Shown here piece by piece: positions 1-9,186 of a DNA stretch of 64,000 nucleotides (its first letter is position 1; the number at the start of each line of letters is the position of its first letter). The translations under genes were made by a program, and so were the position numbers. The notes beneath the pieces are model-generated. The model worked only from the letters and a program-made list of their open reading frames with translations. It made no database searches and was not told the origin of the DNA. The stretch is from the NCBI GenBank assembly GCA_012267415.1, contig JAAXGN010000049.1:1-64000 (forward strand). The letters are read 5' to 3'. The DNA is from Candidatus Poribacteria bacterium (GTDB taxonomy: Bacteria; Poribacteria; WGA-4E; WGA-3G).

Positions 1-148
1 TGTCCGAAACTACTAATTGCGTTTGAAAATCAACTGGCATATATGAGATAATCAGTTCATCACGTTTACGTTCACGATCATGATCAGGATCACAACCGAG
101 CATGACTGCGATAAATGTGAGTATACAGATAAATGTAAATTGTTTCAT
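1..148 (-). CDS. Putative lipoprotein, N-terminal fragment
   Basis: Reading leftwards from an ATG at 148, the frame is open to the window edge, giving 49 residues of an incomplete protein. The first 19 residues form a lipoprotein signal: a Lys near the start, a hydrophobic core, then a lipobox ending V-M-L-G-C. The predicted lipidated Cys is residue 19, followed by an Asp/His/Arg/Lys-rich stretch. An AAAGGG ribosome-binding site lies about six bases before the ATG. The mature function cannot be judged from this fragment. It is too short for routine ORF calls and was found by reading the minus strand. Confidence 0.65.
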   Translation of the reverse strand, partial: MKQFTFICILTFIAVMLGCDPDHDRERKRDELIISYMPVDFQTQLVVSD

Positions 149-604
149 AGTATCCCTTTATGCGTGCACGACAACAACATTGAATACTCGTGGCAAAATA
201 AGCGTCCTGCATTCAGCATGATTCAGTGACTTCGGTGCCGCCCCGCAGGACGTTGAGTGAAATATTTTTGTTACAAATACTTCTAAACACCAATGATGCG
301 CGTGCCATGAATGTGAATTTGTGTCAACTGATTTTCCTGCCTGAGGTTTAAGCAAACCGATTTAAATGCTGGGGTGAAGTTTCTTCGTTTGGTCCTCCAT
401 CGGATTTCTCCTTTTAATTTCATTTTAATTATATCACAATCTTATCTTAGGTAGTGGTCTAAATATTCGATGGCAGTACACTCTAAAAAACATTTGCTTA
501 TTTTGAGAGAAAGCGTTATTATACCAGATTAACTTGATTCGTAGCGGTAGGTGCGATTTCCTTATCGCACCGATCTTGAATAAAACAAGACAAATCCCAT
601 TCAT
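149..604. other. Intergenic stretch without a convincing gene
   Basis: I see no supported gene here. A 65-codon minus-strand frame at 158-355 has no family resemblance and no good ribosome-binding site. The right part carries a REP-type palindrome (about 545-571). It is preceded by a roughly 30-base context (from about 517, ataccagattaac...gattc) that recurs beside the next REP at 1109-1165. Confidence 0.5.
545..571. repeat. REP palindrome, GGTGCGAT family
   Basis: Inverted repeat GGTGCGAT-(6 nt)-ATCGCACC preceded by a GTAG tetranucleotide. Further copies in this window lie at 1138-1165, 13323-13416, 25885-26075, 53388-53498 and 55745-55880. Confidence 0.85.
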
Positions 605-673
605 TTGGTATTATGGACATTGGAAAGGTCAGTAACCCAAGCTAAAGCAGCGGGGTCTCCTGCCCGAAGATTG

Positions 674-1033
674 ATGAAAATGTATAGAAAACTCAAAAGA
701 GTCATCAGATGCAGTTTTGGACTGAAGTGTCCCCGATGTGCAGAAGGTAAACTCTTTGAAAAAAGGTTCACTATGTTTTCTCATTGCCCTGTATGCGGGT
801 TGAAATTTGAACGCGAGCAGGGCTATTTTGTCGGGGCTATGTATATCAACTACGGTGCAACAGTATTCCTCATCTTTACGGGTTATTTCACCTTTGAACT
901 TTTTACTGCCATCCCTTTCGTTGTCAATTTTGGAATATGGGGCGTTATTTCTGCTGTATTCCCAGTCTTTTTCTATTCTTATTCAAAAAGTTTGTGGCTA
1001 AACATAGACTACGCACTGGACCCAAGCGGGTAG
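674..1033 (+). CDS. DUF983 family membrane protein
   Basis: A 119-residue protein if translation starts at the ATG at 674; an upstream TTG at 605 would add 23 unlikely residues. It begins with a basic segment. A C-P-R-C knuckle with G-K-L-F follows, then a second C-P-V-C-G-L-K-F-E knuckle, probably a zinc-binding pair. Two hydrophobic segments follow (about residues 58-78 and 82-105). This layout is that of the DUF983 family of small membrane proteins of unknown function, of similar usual length. It stands alone between two REP elements. Confidence 0.75.
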   Translation: MKMYRKLKRVIRCSFGLKCPRCAEGKLFEKRFTMFSHCPVCGLKFEREQGYFVGAMYINYGATVFLIFTGYFTFELFTAIPFVVNFGIWGVISAVFPVFFYSYSKSLWLNIDYALDPSG

Positions 1034-1108
1034 TCTAAGGGTGGATTTATGACACCGCATCTCATGATGTGCTCTGTCGAGAAGTGCCAATCTTCAGTCA
1101 GAATCCTA

Positions 1109-1165
1109 TAATACCAGATTAACGAGATTCATAGCAGTAGGTGCGATAAGGAAATCGCACCTACC
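1109..1165. repeat. REP palindrome with duplicated 5' context
   Basis: GTAGGTGCGATAAGGAAATCGCACCTACC is a near-perfect hairpin. The preceding ataccagattaac-gattc segment also precedes the REP at 545-571, so the repeated unit is longer than the hairpin. Confidence 0.8.
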
Positions 1166-1233
1166 GACCTGGGAACATCCTTAAATTGATGTAATGTAAC
1201 CAAAACTTTATACACCCTGTTCTGTTCTTCTAT

Positions 1234-1262
1234 TTGACATATAACATTTGTTAGTTTATACT
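1234..1262 (+). promoter_or_regulatory. Sigma70-type promoter for the T5orf172-XRE gene
   Basis: TTGACA (1234-1239), a 17-base spacer and TATACT (1257-1262), about 80 bases before the start at 1346. Confidence 0.6.
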
Positions 1263-1345
1263 TGATGGATACACTCTCTGTTATGAATCTGTAGAAATGC
1301 TAACATGGTACAATATGCTGTCCACCTTCATAGGAGTAATTTATC

Positions 1346-2269
1346 ATGCCAAATGAAAATCAAGATGAAAAGCAACCTTTAGTATACTTTATTGCGAAGG
1401 GTAATTTCGGAGACAAACAACCGGATTTTATTAAAGTCGGTCGTACTATCACAGATCTTTCAAAGCCTGATACCATTCTAAAACGGCTAAAGACTCTACA
1501 GACGGGAAATGAAGCCAAAATATGGGACATAGGCGTTATTCCTTTTGACACAGTGGAAGAAGCTTCCAGAGAAGAAAAACGACTTCATTCTCAGTTTGGT
1601 GCTTTTCGTGCTGAAGGAGAATGGTTTATTGCTACTCCCCGATTGTTAAAGTTTATCAAGTATCAGGCTGTGCAACATACTGATTTATTTACTGAAGAAG
1701 ATTCAATAGAAGCGGCACATGCAAAAGAAGCAGAAGAACCAAAAGAAGCAGAAGAAATATCATTTGGTGAACGACTTGCTAAAGAAAGGGAATCGGCAGA
1801 TATGACCCAAGAGGATTTGGCTGAAAAAGTTGGTTGTTCTCGTGGACACATTGCTCTCATCGAACAGAACAGAGGTAGACCTGGAAAAAGTGTATATAAA
1901 AAGTTAGTTGAGTTATTTGGCTTAGAGTCTTTAGAACCTCCCACTGAAACAATATATAGAAATAGCTTAGCAGTTCAAATGAAAGAACGTTTGATTTCAG
2001 AGAAAACAGGGATAGAAACGTTCATTAAGGTTATTGAGGAAATAGGAATCGAAGATGTAAAAAAACTCAATAAGTACGAATCAAAAATACCGTTGATATC
2101 GGTTGATGAGTTTCCTGATAAGGCACAAAGAAAAGTTAAAACAGAGACAGGGACATATTACATATTTTCGGGGCTCGCTATTGCCAGAATGAAGAAGATA
2201 TTGGAGAACATCGCGAGTTGTCTTAATCTTGATATAAAAGTTTTTATCAATCAAGCCAAGAAAAAATAG
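1346..2269 (+). CDS. T5orf172 (GIY-YIG-like) and XRE HTH domain protein
   Basis: A 307-residue protein. Residues about 11-115 (Y-F-I-A-K-G, F-I-K-V-G-R-T, R-L-K-T-L-Q-T-G, E-K-R-L-H-S-Q-F, G-E-W-F) match the T5orf172/MUG113 group of the GIY-YIG superfamily, often seen in phage and mobile regions. An acidic Glu/Ala-rich linker follows. Residues about 140-197 form an XRE-type helix-turn-helix (E-D-L-A-E-K-V-G-C-S-R-G-H-I). The last 110 residues are unrecognised. An aggag ribosome-binding site lies ten bases before the ATG. It is likely a DNA-binding regulator or nuclease-regulator fusion; the target is unknown. It is monocistronic with its own promoter. Confidence 0.75.
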   Translation: MPNENQDEKQPLVYFIAKGNFGDKQPDFIKVGRTITDLSKPDTILKRLKTLQTGNEAKIWDIGVIPFDTVEEASREEKRLHSQFGAFRAEGEWFIATPRLLKFIKYQAVQHTDLFTEEDSIEAAHAKEAEEPKEAEEISFGERLAKERESADMTQEDLAEKVGCSRGHIALIEQNRGRPGKSVYKKLVELFGLESLEPPTETIYRNSLAVQMKERLISEKTGIETFIKVIEEIGIEDVKKLNKYESKIPLISVDEFPDKAQRKVKTETGTYYIFSGLAIARMKKILENIASCLNLDIKVFINQAKKK

Positions 2270-2348
2270 TCATATAATTAAATCAAATCTCTGTACTGCC
2301 ATTTACACGGTAGAAGTTATAGTTTCATCACACCATAACATAATGTAT

Positions 2349-2771
2349 TTATCTGCGCGACATTCCGGAGAATTTATAACATAAAATGACTACGATTATA
2401 GCCAAGATAACAAATATAAAAACATCTGTTTCAATATTATTGATCGTTGGTATGAATTTTTTAAATCTTTCTACTATAAAGACACTGACAGGTATAAGTA
2501 ACACTTTCCATTCTTTAATAAATTCAAAAACTCTTTTAAAGAATGACTTTGGTGGTTCTATATTAGACTTTGAATTGATTTTGAATTTGATTATCCCAGA
2601 CTCAGGATGAATTTCGCATTCAACATCTTCCTGTTCTGGATTTGAATGAAATTTTATTTTTCGTTGTTCAATATCGTATTCAAAATTCATATTTACAATT
2701 GCGTATAGAATAAATGCTCCCCAAATTGTAGGTATGATTAACCGAATCAGGGAGCACTTATTATGATACAA
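2349..2771 (-). CDS. Hypothetical membrane protein
   Basis: 140 residues from a TTG start at 2771; the first in-frame ATG (residue 28) is an alternative start. An N-terminal hydrophobic segment (about residues 10-27) and a C-terminal one (about 112-132) flank a polar middle region, with a weaker hydrophobic stretch near residue 90. No family is recognised. It lies 35 bases after the 2807-3040 gene on the same strand and shares the promoter at 3095-3123, so the two probably form a small operon. Neither protein offers a catalytic motif. Confidence 0.5.
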   Translation of the reverse strand: MYHNKCSLIRLIIPTIWGAFILYAIVNMNFEYDIEQRKIKFHSNPEQEDVECEIHPESGIIKFKINSKSNIEPPKSFFKRVFEFIKEWKVLLIPVSVFIVERFKKFIPTINNIETDVFIFVILAIIVVILCYKFSGMSRR

Positions 2772-2806
2772 GAATGTATTGGGTCATTCAATTAATCTGT
2801 ATCAGA

Positions 2807-3040
2807 TCATTTATTTGAATTACCTTTTACTATAAAGTTGAGCTTACCGTCTTTGAAATACGGCTTTATTTCGGGATCCTTCATGTCTAACTCGAAATCC
2901 ATTTTTGGATCAATAGGTTCGATAATTAAAGGATCATTTGGATCATTTGGATAAGTGATTTTCACATTATATTTCTTTTTCTGAACACAGCGACTATCTT
3001 TCTGAACACCTGAATTATCGACTGTAACTATGTTTTTCAT
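2807..3040 (-). CDS. Hypothetical small acidic protein
   Basis: 77 residues from the ATG at 3040, which has a GGAG-like site upstream; an alternative start at 3076 would add 12 residues. The sequence is rich in Pro and Asp (P-N-D-P-N-D-P motif near the middle) with no hydrophobic segment, so it is probably cytosolic. No homologous family is recognised. It is the first gene of a likely pair with the membrane protein at 2349-2771. Confidence 0.5.
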   Translation of the reverse strand: MKNIVTVDNSGVQKDSRCVQKKKYNVKITYPNDPNDPLIIEPIDPKMDFELDMKDPEIKPYFKDGKLNFIVKGNSNK

Positions 3041-3094
3041 AACTTCACTTACTCCATAAATTGGTGTAAATTCCAAGACTATTTCGCTTAATAA

Positions 3095-3123
3095 ATTGTA
3101 CTCTATACTAATTGTAATGTCAA
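3095..3123 (-). promoter_or_regulatory. Sigma70-type promoter for the 2807-3040 pair
   Basis: On the minus strand, TTGACA (3123-3118), a 17-base spacer and TACAAT (3100-3095). The spacing is canonical. Confidence 0.6.
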
Positions 3124-3218
3124 GGTTATTTACACAGAGGGTTGTGTAAGAGTTCTGTCTCAGAGTTCTGTCACTATGTTGGACAATATGGTGTATTGAA
3201 GGATACCTGTAAAACGTC

Positions 3219-3372
3219 TTAGTCGCGTAGGGACGATATGTTTATCTTTTATGCCGTTCCTACGGAACTCAAGAGGGTGTTTCACATTTTTTCTATAAAC
3301 ATAGCGTCCCTACGGGACTAAAGAGTACTCACATAGCCATTTTTTATAAACATATCGTCCCTCCGGGACTGA
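3219..3372. repeat. Three copies of a GTAGGGAC REP-like unit
   Basis: The unit TATAAACATATCGTCCCTACGGGACT occurs reversed at about 3219-3247 and direct at about 3292-3320 and 3345-3371. Further copies are at 7200-7250. It carries the same GTAG/CTAC foot as the other REP families here. The stretch 3124-3421 holds no gene that I can support. Confidence 0.8.
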
Positions 3373-3421
3373 AGAAGATTCCTATGTTTAGAAAATCCTA
3401 AGTTGACACCTATGTATTCGC

Positions 3422-6400
3422 TCACACACTCCCCTCCACAATTGCAATCTCATCCTCGTCTAATCCGTATAAATCGTAGACCAGTTTATCAATTTCATCT
3501 TCAAGGTTGGAGGTATCTGCGTCTGGGTTTTCTGCTGTTGCTTCAAAGATTTCGTCTATCTTGTTTTCTATTTCTGTTGCAAGATTTTGATTCGCTTCTG
3601 TGATAGGTGGGACAAGAACTGGTTCTACTGCTTGAACACTTACGATTAAGTCACCAGTTCCTGTTTTAGGTGCATGGGTAAACAGTTGATAGTGTCCTAC
3701 AGGCGAATTTAAAACACCAGTGAGTAACTTTACGTATTTACCTATCGCAATACAAGTGCTGTCAAGGCAATACATTCTGTGTTGAATATATGCGAAACGC
3801 AATATTGAACCAATCCGTTTCCAAACAACTTTTTCTTTCTCAAATTCGGAGTAATAAGCACATGCCCTAAGATTCCACCAATTTTCACCTTGGTCATCTC
3901 TATTGTATAATCCCCTTCCTCTGGTTCTTATTTCGCCAGATTCTATCTGTTCGCCTACAGATTCAAGATGATTATAGACTGCTGGATATAGGTTTGGAAT
4001 ATCAAGATCATAACCGGTTGCCAGAATGTAATATCCCGATTGCTGAACAGAATACCGTTTAATGTCTTTACCGCGTAGCAATGGCTTTATGATTTCAGCT
4101 GACCTTGGGTCTTGTTGAATAAGTTCCTCGCGCTTGGCTTCGTCTATGATGAATGCTTCGTTACAACCTGTGACAATTCCTCGGTAGATTTCAATATCCC
4201 AATCTTTTAGCCGTGTGCCGACTTCCTCAATTTTGCGTTTCAAGTCCATTTCAGTTGATGAGAGTATTGCCCAAGGTTCTCCTTCATCGGGTGTTGACAT
4301 AATCACACCATGTTCATTCAAGTATTGGGAAATGTTGCCTGTCTGTCGGTCAAAATCATGACCAATAGTCACCGCATCAAGACTAACTGTAGCCCAAGGT
4401 GCGCCGTTTTGTAGTAGCAGAATATTCGTATCCACAGTGGCATCAAATACATCCGGTCCCATATCCAACAGCTGTATAGGTCGGGTATGTTTTACAAAAA
4501 AATCCCTCAACTTCTCACCGTATCCCGCACGCATCCATTTATTAGAAGTAATGAAGCAGAGATTACCCTCATTATGCAAAAGTTCAGTACCTTTTTCATA
4601 GAATAGGCAATAAATATCACCCATACGCGTAAAAGCATCAAAACCTACGTCTTGATAAAGATCTGCAAGTCTCCCGTTATCCTTTTGCAATTGGATATAA
4701 GGTGGATTACCAATTACCACATCAAATCCATCTGTAACCCCGAACATCCAATTCGGATCAAACCAGTCGGCAGAATCGTTTTGGTCATAGATGTCCCATT
4801 CTGCGATTTTTCTGGCATCGTCTTCAGGAAGACCGAATTGAGTTAATTCTGCGATTATATCTGCGCGTATTCTCTGCTCATCTTCTTTGCATTTGCGTTT
4901 CTGGGTTCGTGTCTTTGCGTGAAAATATCGTTCTCGGTTCCTATGCAGTTCACGTTCAAGTTGCACGGCTCTGTCACTTCTGAGTGTGGTTTGTTCCTTA
5001 AGTCCAATTAAGGTATCCGCAGCGACGAAGCGCGTCTCTAAGTTTGGTAATGGCTTGATTCCGAAGTTGTCCGCATCCGTGTCCGGTTCCTGCTCAATTG
5101 CAAGTGAGATGAAAAAGCGGAGTTTGGCGATCTGACACGCAATCGGTTGGATATCTACGCCGAAAATGCTGTTCTGAATCAGATATAACTTTCGTCCGAA
5201 GTTTGAGTCCCGGTATCGCTTGAAGGTGTCGTCAATTTCGTGGAGTTCCTCACGGCGTTCGGTGTCGTCTTTTGTGTCAAATGCGGCGGCAGCACGTTTT
5301 GATGCGAGTGTCTTTTGCAGTGTTTCCCATCGGTTGTTGTCTGGGTCAAGTCTTCGCAATGCAAGTGTTAACTTGTGGAGTATTCCCATGGGAAACGCAC
5401 CGGAACCGACTGCGGGATCCAGTATCGCAAGTTCCGAAATTGCATGTACCACTTGACCTGCTTCGTTATTATCTAATGTCTGTTCAGGGTCGTCATAGTT
5501 ATGTGAGTAATCAAGAAGGTATCGGAGTCGGTTCTCCCAGTGTTCCGTATTCCTATCTGATGATTGACATTTATGTGAGAGTGATGCGATTAGTGCCTCA
5601 TCTACCATGTAGTCAACGATGGTGCGGGGTGTGTAGTAGGAGCCGGTCATCTTGCGTGCGGTTTCTCCGGTTTCCGGGTTGATAGCAGCGAGTAGGTTTT
5701 CAAACACTCTGCCGAGTAGTTCTGGGTCCAGTGCTACCTCTTGATCTATCGGTGTGTTCTCCTCAACGGTGAATTTGTAGTGTTCAAGTAGCGGAATAAG
5801 TCCCTGATCTTTGTCAAAAAAGAGTCGGTTGGGGATAGATAACGGATTGTCTTGATTATCAGAGAAGCAGTCTATACGGTAGCCTCCACCTCTTGTCGCA
5901 TCAAAGGAGTCTAAACAGTCGAACAATCCACCATTGATGAAAGGGGTTTTGGCAAATAGTTCTAAGAGTCTATCAGGATCCTGCATCTGGTCTTTGTAGC
6001 GATATAAGGAGAAGTTACGATGATTACGATTGCCTCCGGTGGTGAATTTACGTTTGTCAATCTCTGTGTTCAACGTTGCGAAAAAGAGATTTTGTAGCAC
6101 AGCGCGGTAGTATGAATCTCCATTCTCAAAGTCATCTTCTGTCAATAGGTCTGGTATTAACTTTTTGTTGAATAAGGCATCTGCTACCAATCCCTTTTCT
6201 TTGATAAACCAGATAAAGAGTAGTCGTGTGATGAGTCGTATGACATGTTCCTCTCGTTTTATTATGCGGTTTTCGTTGGTTGGAAACTTTACGTCCTCAT
6301 CCTCTACAACCCATTCAAACCATGCGAATAGTCTGCGGTAGAACTTCTTATTGAGTTCTTCGGTGTCCAGTTTTGCGAGCCATGCAGCGAGTAATCCATC

Positions 6401-7024
6401 AAAGTTTTTCTGTCTTCTGTTGTCTTCTATCCACTTGATGCATGCCTCAAGTGAGAGTTCTGAGAGGATGTCCAGATGTGCGCGGTGTGGGTTGTCTATA
6501 TGGATGTCTTTGATGAGGGTTACCTGTCCAAGCACATCATACTGTTCATTGATAAGATTGGGTCTGCGATCAGCGAATGCGATTGTGAGACGGTTTCCAG
6601 CACGGAATAGGATTACAGTGGGTGCGAATAGTCTTTTGTTGATTTCGCGTGTGAATTCTGCGTATTTGGTACGGGAGTAGTCGTGTTCTTTCAGCTCAAC
6701 GGCACAGAATAGGAAGCTTTGGTAATTGCCTTTCTCGAATGCACTGGACTCAAGTAGGTTCAGTTGTTGTGGACTATCATCAATTTCGTCTTTTGTGAAT
6801 TGGAAAATGAGTTTGATTGAGGTGGCGGATTCTTGGAATGCTTGTTCGGATTTGGTGTTTTGGTTTTGTGCGGGGAATTCGTCAAAGAACTCTTGGATGG
6901 TGCCGGTAAGTTCAAGTGTGCGTTCGCTGCTGTACCCTATCGTTGCAAGTAGGTTTTTTGATTTTTCCAGAAAATCGCCGGTTGATAGTGTTGATAATGT
7001 GGATTTGATTGGTTCTAAGTTCAT
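3422..7024 (-). CDS. Eco57I-like type IIG restriction-modification enzyme
   Basis: A 1200-residue single-chain enzyme. The SAM-binding motif I is D-P-A-V-G-S-G-A-F (about residue 535) and the N6-adenine motif IV is N-P-P-Y-I-Q (about 771), the usual order for this class. Residues 1-180 contain E110-L-K112 in a beta-strand context, which could be the nuclease E-x-K, but the full PD-(D/E)XK set is not certain. The last ~250 residues resemble a TaqI-like target-recognition domain (I-Y-R-G-I-V-T-G, L-R-G-K-D-I-K-R-Y). The length is typical of IIG enzymes that combine cutting, methylation and specificity. No separate subunit genes flank it, and it sits between REP clusters as a lone defence gene. 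BREX PglX is similar in size, but no BREX genes are nearby. Confidence 0.8.
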   Translation of the reverse strand: MNLEPIKSTLSTLSTGDFLEKSKNLLATIGYSSERTLELTGTIQEFFDEFPAQNQNTKSEQAFQESATSIKLIFQFTKDEIDDSPQQLNLLESSAFEKGNYQSFLFCAVELKEHDYSRTKYAEFTREINKRLFAPTVILFRAGNRLTIAFADRRPNLINEQYDVLGQVTLIKDIHIDNPHRAHLDILSELSLEACIKWIEDNRRQKNFDGLLAAWLAKLDTEELNKKFYRRLFAWFEWVVEDEDVKFPTNENRIIKREEHVIRLITRLLFIWFIKEKGLVADALFNKKLIPDLLTEDDFENGDSYYRAVLQNLFFATLNTEIDKRKFTTGGNRNHRNFSLYRYKDQMQDPDRLLELFAKTPFINGGLFDCLDSFDATRGGGYRIDCFSDNQDNPLSIPNRLFFDKDQGLIPLLEHYKFTVEENTPIDQEVALDPELLGRVFENLLAAINPETGETARKMTGSYYTPRTIVDYMVDEALIASLSHKCQSSDRNTEHWENRLRYLLDYSHNYDDPEQTLDNNEAGQVVHAISELAILDPAVGSGAFPMGILHKLTLALRRLDPDNNRWETLQKTLASKRAAAAFDTKDDTERREELHEIDDTFKRYRDSNFGRKLYLIQNSIFGVDIQPIACQIAKLRFFISLAIEQEPDTDADNFGIKPLPNLETRFVAADTLIGLKEQTTLRSDRAVQLERELHRNRERYFHAKTRTQKRKCKEDEQRIRADIIAELTQFGLPEDDARKIAEWDIYDQNDSADWFDPNWMFGVTDGFDVVIGNPPYIQLQKDNGRLADLYQDVGFDAFTRMGDIYCLFYEKGTELLHNEGNLCFITSNKWMRAGYGEKLRDFFVKHTRPIQLLDMGPDVFDATVDTNILLLQNGAPWATVSLDAVTIGHDFDRQTGNISQYLNEHGVIMSTPDEGEPWAILSSTEMDLKRKIEEVGTRLKDWDIEIYRGIVTGCNEAFIIDEAKREELIQQDPRSAEIIKPLLRGKDIKRYSVQQSGYYILATGYDLDIPNLYPAVYNHLESVGEQIESGEIRTRGRGLYNRDDQGENWWNLRACAYYSEFEKEKVVWKRIGSILRFAYIQHRMYCLDSTCIAIGKYVKLLTGVLNSPVGHYQLFTHAPKTGTGDLIVSVQAVEPVLVPPITEANQNLATEIENKIDEIFEATAENPDADTSNLEDEIDKLVYDLYGLDEDEIAIVEGSV

Positions 7025-7197
7025 AAGTTGTCTCTATTCAGAAAATCGTGAACCTTGCCACGTAGCAGATTATCTCGGATGCCGGAATTTAGGGTTGAGT
7101 TATTTGGCATGATGAAATCTTTCTATATAACCCAAGTAAATGCCTATGTTCTATACATCTGTCGCACCGCTGGTGCTTGGGTTCTGGTGTGATACGT

Positions 7198-7349
7198 TTT
7201 CTATAAACATATCGTCCCTACGGGACTGAACATAGCGTCCCTAATGAGGATTAAGATTTAAATTGGGGAATATGCGGGCGGGGAAACCCCGCCCCTACGA
7301 TTAAAAAATGGACGGTAATATGCGGGCGGGGAAACCCCGCCCCTACGAT
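7198..7349. repeat. REP cluster: GTAGGGAC unit and two GGGCGGGG palindromes
   Basis: A TATAAACATATCGTCCCTACGGGACT unit with a degenerate second copy lies at about 7200-7250. Two nearly identical palindromes GCGGGCGGGGAAACCCCGCCCCTACGA follow at 7273-7300 and 7322-7349. They may also act as transcript-end hairpins for neighbouring genes. Confidence 0.85.
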
Positions 7350-7382
7350 CGTTTTTATGGATTGAATGCCCTAAATGTTCAT

Positions 7383-8162
7383 TTAATCTTCCACTAGTTC
7401 CTGTATTTGATGGGGTTTGACTGTCTCATACCCTTTATCAATTAGAACCTGTGCCCACGTGCGTGTACTCGTTGCGATTTCAGTCATCCCTGCAGCTTCC
7501 ATTTGATCAGCTATTTTGACGTATTCTGATAAGACGAGTTCGCCATTTGAGTCCACTAATCGGTTCCCCATTGTGAATAAGTTGCTGAAGAAATTAAGGA
7601 CTGGACGATCTTCATCTTTTGCACCCTCTTGCAAAATCTGGAATAATTCCGTTGTTAACTGCTGCATCTCACGCTGAAGCTCAGGATCACTATAGGCGTT
7701 AACTCTACCACCAGCTTTAGCGGTTAATTCTGCCATTTGTGATTGAATTTCCTCAAAACGTTTTCTAAGTTCACGTTGCCTTATTTCTTCGGGAGTGAGA
7801 GGTTCATCCTTTTCTGTTCCCATTGTATTTGCCTCATCTGTTGTATTCTCTTGAGAATTTGGGTGTCCTAATTCATTACTGTCTACCTTATGTCTATCAT
7901 CAGTATTCGTATCAACGGTAGATTTAGTATCTCCTATAGAAGATTCTGAGATAGGTAAACCCTTCTGATCTTCGGTTGAATTATTTATAGCATCAGATTC
8001 TGTGATATTCTCATGTAGACTTGTTTTCTCGTTTGGGTGAACATATTGACGTTTGAAGTTTTTAAGATCATAGTGAATCCACAATAGACATCCCAATCCT
8101 AAAATTAGAACGAAACCGATTACTACGAAACCCCATCTGTTGTTGTGTAAGTGTGTTAACAT
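7383..8162 (-). CDS. Hypothetical single-pass membrane protein
   Basis: 259 residues from the ATG at 8162, chosen because AAAGGAG lies six bases upstream; the longer frame to 8198 has no such site. Residues about 11-32 form one membrane helix. A Ser/Thr/Asp/Asn-rich, probably unstructured linker (about 40-125) is followed by a charged helical region with a Q-R-E-L-R-K-R-F-E-E coiled-coil-like stretch, then a compact C-terminus. No family is recognised. The N-terminal layout (W near residue 10, Gly/Leu-rich helix, Trp-Tyr/His exit, polar linker) resembles that of the 46754-47542 protein, so they may be distant paralogues. Confidence 0.6.
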   Translation of the reverse strand: MLTHLHNNRWGFVVIGFVLILGLGCLLWIHYDLKNFKRQYVHPNEKTSLHENITESDAINNSTEDQKGLPISESSIGDTKSTVDTNTDDRHKVDSNELGHPNSQENTTDEANTMGTEKDEPLTPEEIRQRELRKRFEEIQSQMAELTAKAGGRVNAYSDPELQREMQQLTTELFQILQEGAKDEDRPVLNFFSNLFTMGNRLVDSNGELVLSEYVKIADQMEAAGMTEIATSTRTWAQVLIDKGYETVKPHQIQELVED

Positions 8163-8319
8163 CTTTTTCTCCTTTGTTTTGAATATTAACTTTGGCATAC
8201 ATTATTGACCTATTGCATACATAGAGAAATTTAAAGAAGAAAAAGATAGTTTTTTTAATAGATGTTTAGAATCGATACACTTTTGGATATGATAGACATA
8301 ATCAATACGTGTCGCCAGT

Positions 8320-8477
8320 TATAGTGAAAACTATATTTACTTGCACACATTTGTGGCGTAAACTTTTAGTTTGCGTCTAAGAATGCACAAACTGGAAAGT
8401 TTGTGCTACAGCACGGTGCGGAGAATGTTTAGATCTCGCGGACCAAAAGTGTGCATATATTTTTGGATTTTACTATA
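8320..8477. repeat. MITE-like palindromic element (TATAGTGAAA ends)
   Basis: The outer ends TATAGTGAAAAC...TTTGCACAC-type and GTGTGCATAT...TTTTACTATA are inverted repeats. An inner hairpin GTAAACTTTTAGTTTGCG and the motif aaagtttgtgctac lie between. Elements with the same ends are at 9017-9129, 20165-20301, 34516-34645 and 62699-62984. The 8163-8547 gap contains only this element. Confidence 0.75.
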
Positions 8478-8547
8478 ATATTTTAATGGTGCTTCGCTCT
8501 ACCCGACCTACAAGACAAAACTGGACAGAACACCACAGTATTATCCC

Positions 8548-9003
8548 TTAATACAACCTACGGAGAAACGCCGATAGGAATATTGTAATCAATGCTAAGA
8601 GTATGAGTATGTTCAACCACGGTGAGGGTTTTTTCTGTGCTTCTGCAAAAACGGGATATGGAAATGTCAAGACGACTGCCAACGTGTAGATTACAAATAC
8701 AATGAAGAATTTGATACCTAAGACAAGTATGTAGATTGAGTAGTCTACATCTGGAACCGCTGCAGCGGTGCTTCGTGCGGTCCTAAAGAAGGTTATAACG
8801 TTATAGAGACCCGATATGAGTGTTGTCAGTAGCGCAATCCAAACGATGGCACTAAAACGTCTAAGGGCAGCTGAGATTATCTTTTTTGGATCAGGGTTAC
8901 GATTTGCGATTGGTATAAGTACAACCCGAAAAAAGAAAAATCCGCCAATCATTAAGACGACGGAACCAACATGCACCCACTGTATCAAAGGTTTGATTAA
9001 CAT
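8548..9003 (-). CDS. CopD-like four-helix membrane protein
   Basis: 151 residues with four hydrophobic segments (about 8-30, 52-75, 92-116 and 126-147). A His in the first segment (W-V-H-V-G-S), together with an arginine-rich cytosolic loop (A-L-R-R-F), resembles the CopD/YcnJ copper-transport and HemJ-like membrane families. The specific substrate cannot be assigned. It is a single gene; a MITE starts immediately upstream and its 3' side faces another. A role in copper or heme handling is inference only. Confidence 0.55.
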   Translation of the reverse strand: MLIKPLIQWVHVGSVVLMIGGFFFFRVVLIPIANRNPDPKKIISAALRRFSAIVWIALLTTLISGLYNVITFFRTARSTAAAVPDVDYSIYILVLGIKFFIVFVIYTLAVVLTFPYPVFAEAQKKPSPWLNILILLALITIFLSAFLRRLY

Positions 9004-9016
9004 GCTTAGAGTACTT

Positions 9017-9129
9017 TATAGTGAAACTTAAAATATCATGACACTTCTTGGCACGACGGGCAATGAATTGCCCTACTACAAACGGGTTTTTTTACGAATA
9101 AGTGTATATTTAATTCTAAGTTTACTATA
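9017..9129. repeat. MITE-like element carrying a GGGCAATTCATTGCCC REP
   Basis: The outer arms TATAGTGAAACTTA and TAAGTTTACTATA are inverted, with one base missing in the right arm. The centre contains ACGGGCAATGAATTGCCCTACTAC, the second REP family of this window. Confidence 0.75.
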
Positions 9130-9130
9130 G

Positions 9131-9178
9131 AAATCGTTATCGGTTACCAGTAAATAGTCTGATAACCGATAACGATTT
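9131..9178 (-). terminator. Perfect 16-bp inverted repeat after the Mo-hydroxylase operon
   Basis: The arms AAATCGTTATCGGTTA (9131-9146) and its exact complement (9163-9178) are separated by 16 bases. It lies nine bases beyond the last codon of the operon at 9187-13201. It may act as a terminator or 3' stabiliser; only a weak T-run follows. Confidence 0.5.
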
Positions 9179-9186
9179 TAGATTGT

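Noticed and set aside
158..355. A 65-codon minus-strand frame upstream of the lipoprotein fragment
   Set aside because: No ribosome-binding site, no family resemblance and an odd composition.
3422..7024. BREX PglX methylase
   Set aside because: The size is similar, but no BREX partner genes flank it and its layout fits a single-chain IIG enzyme.
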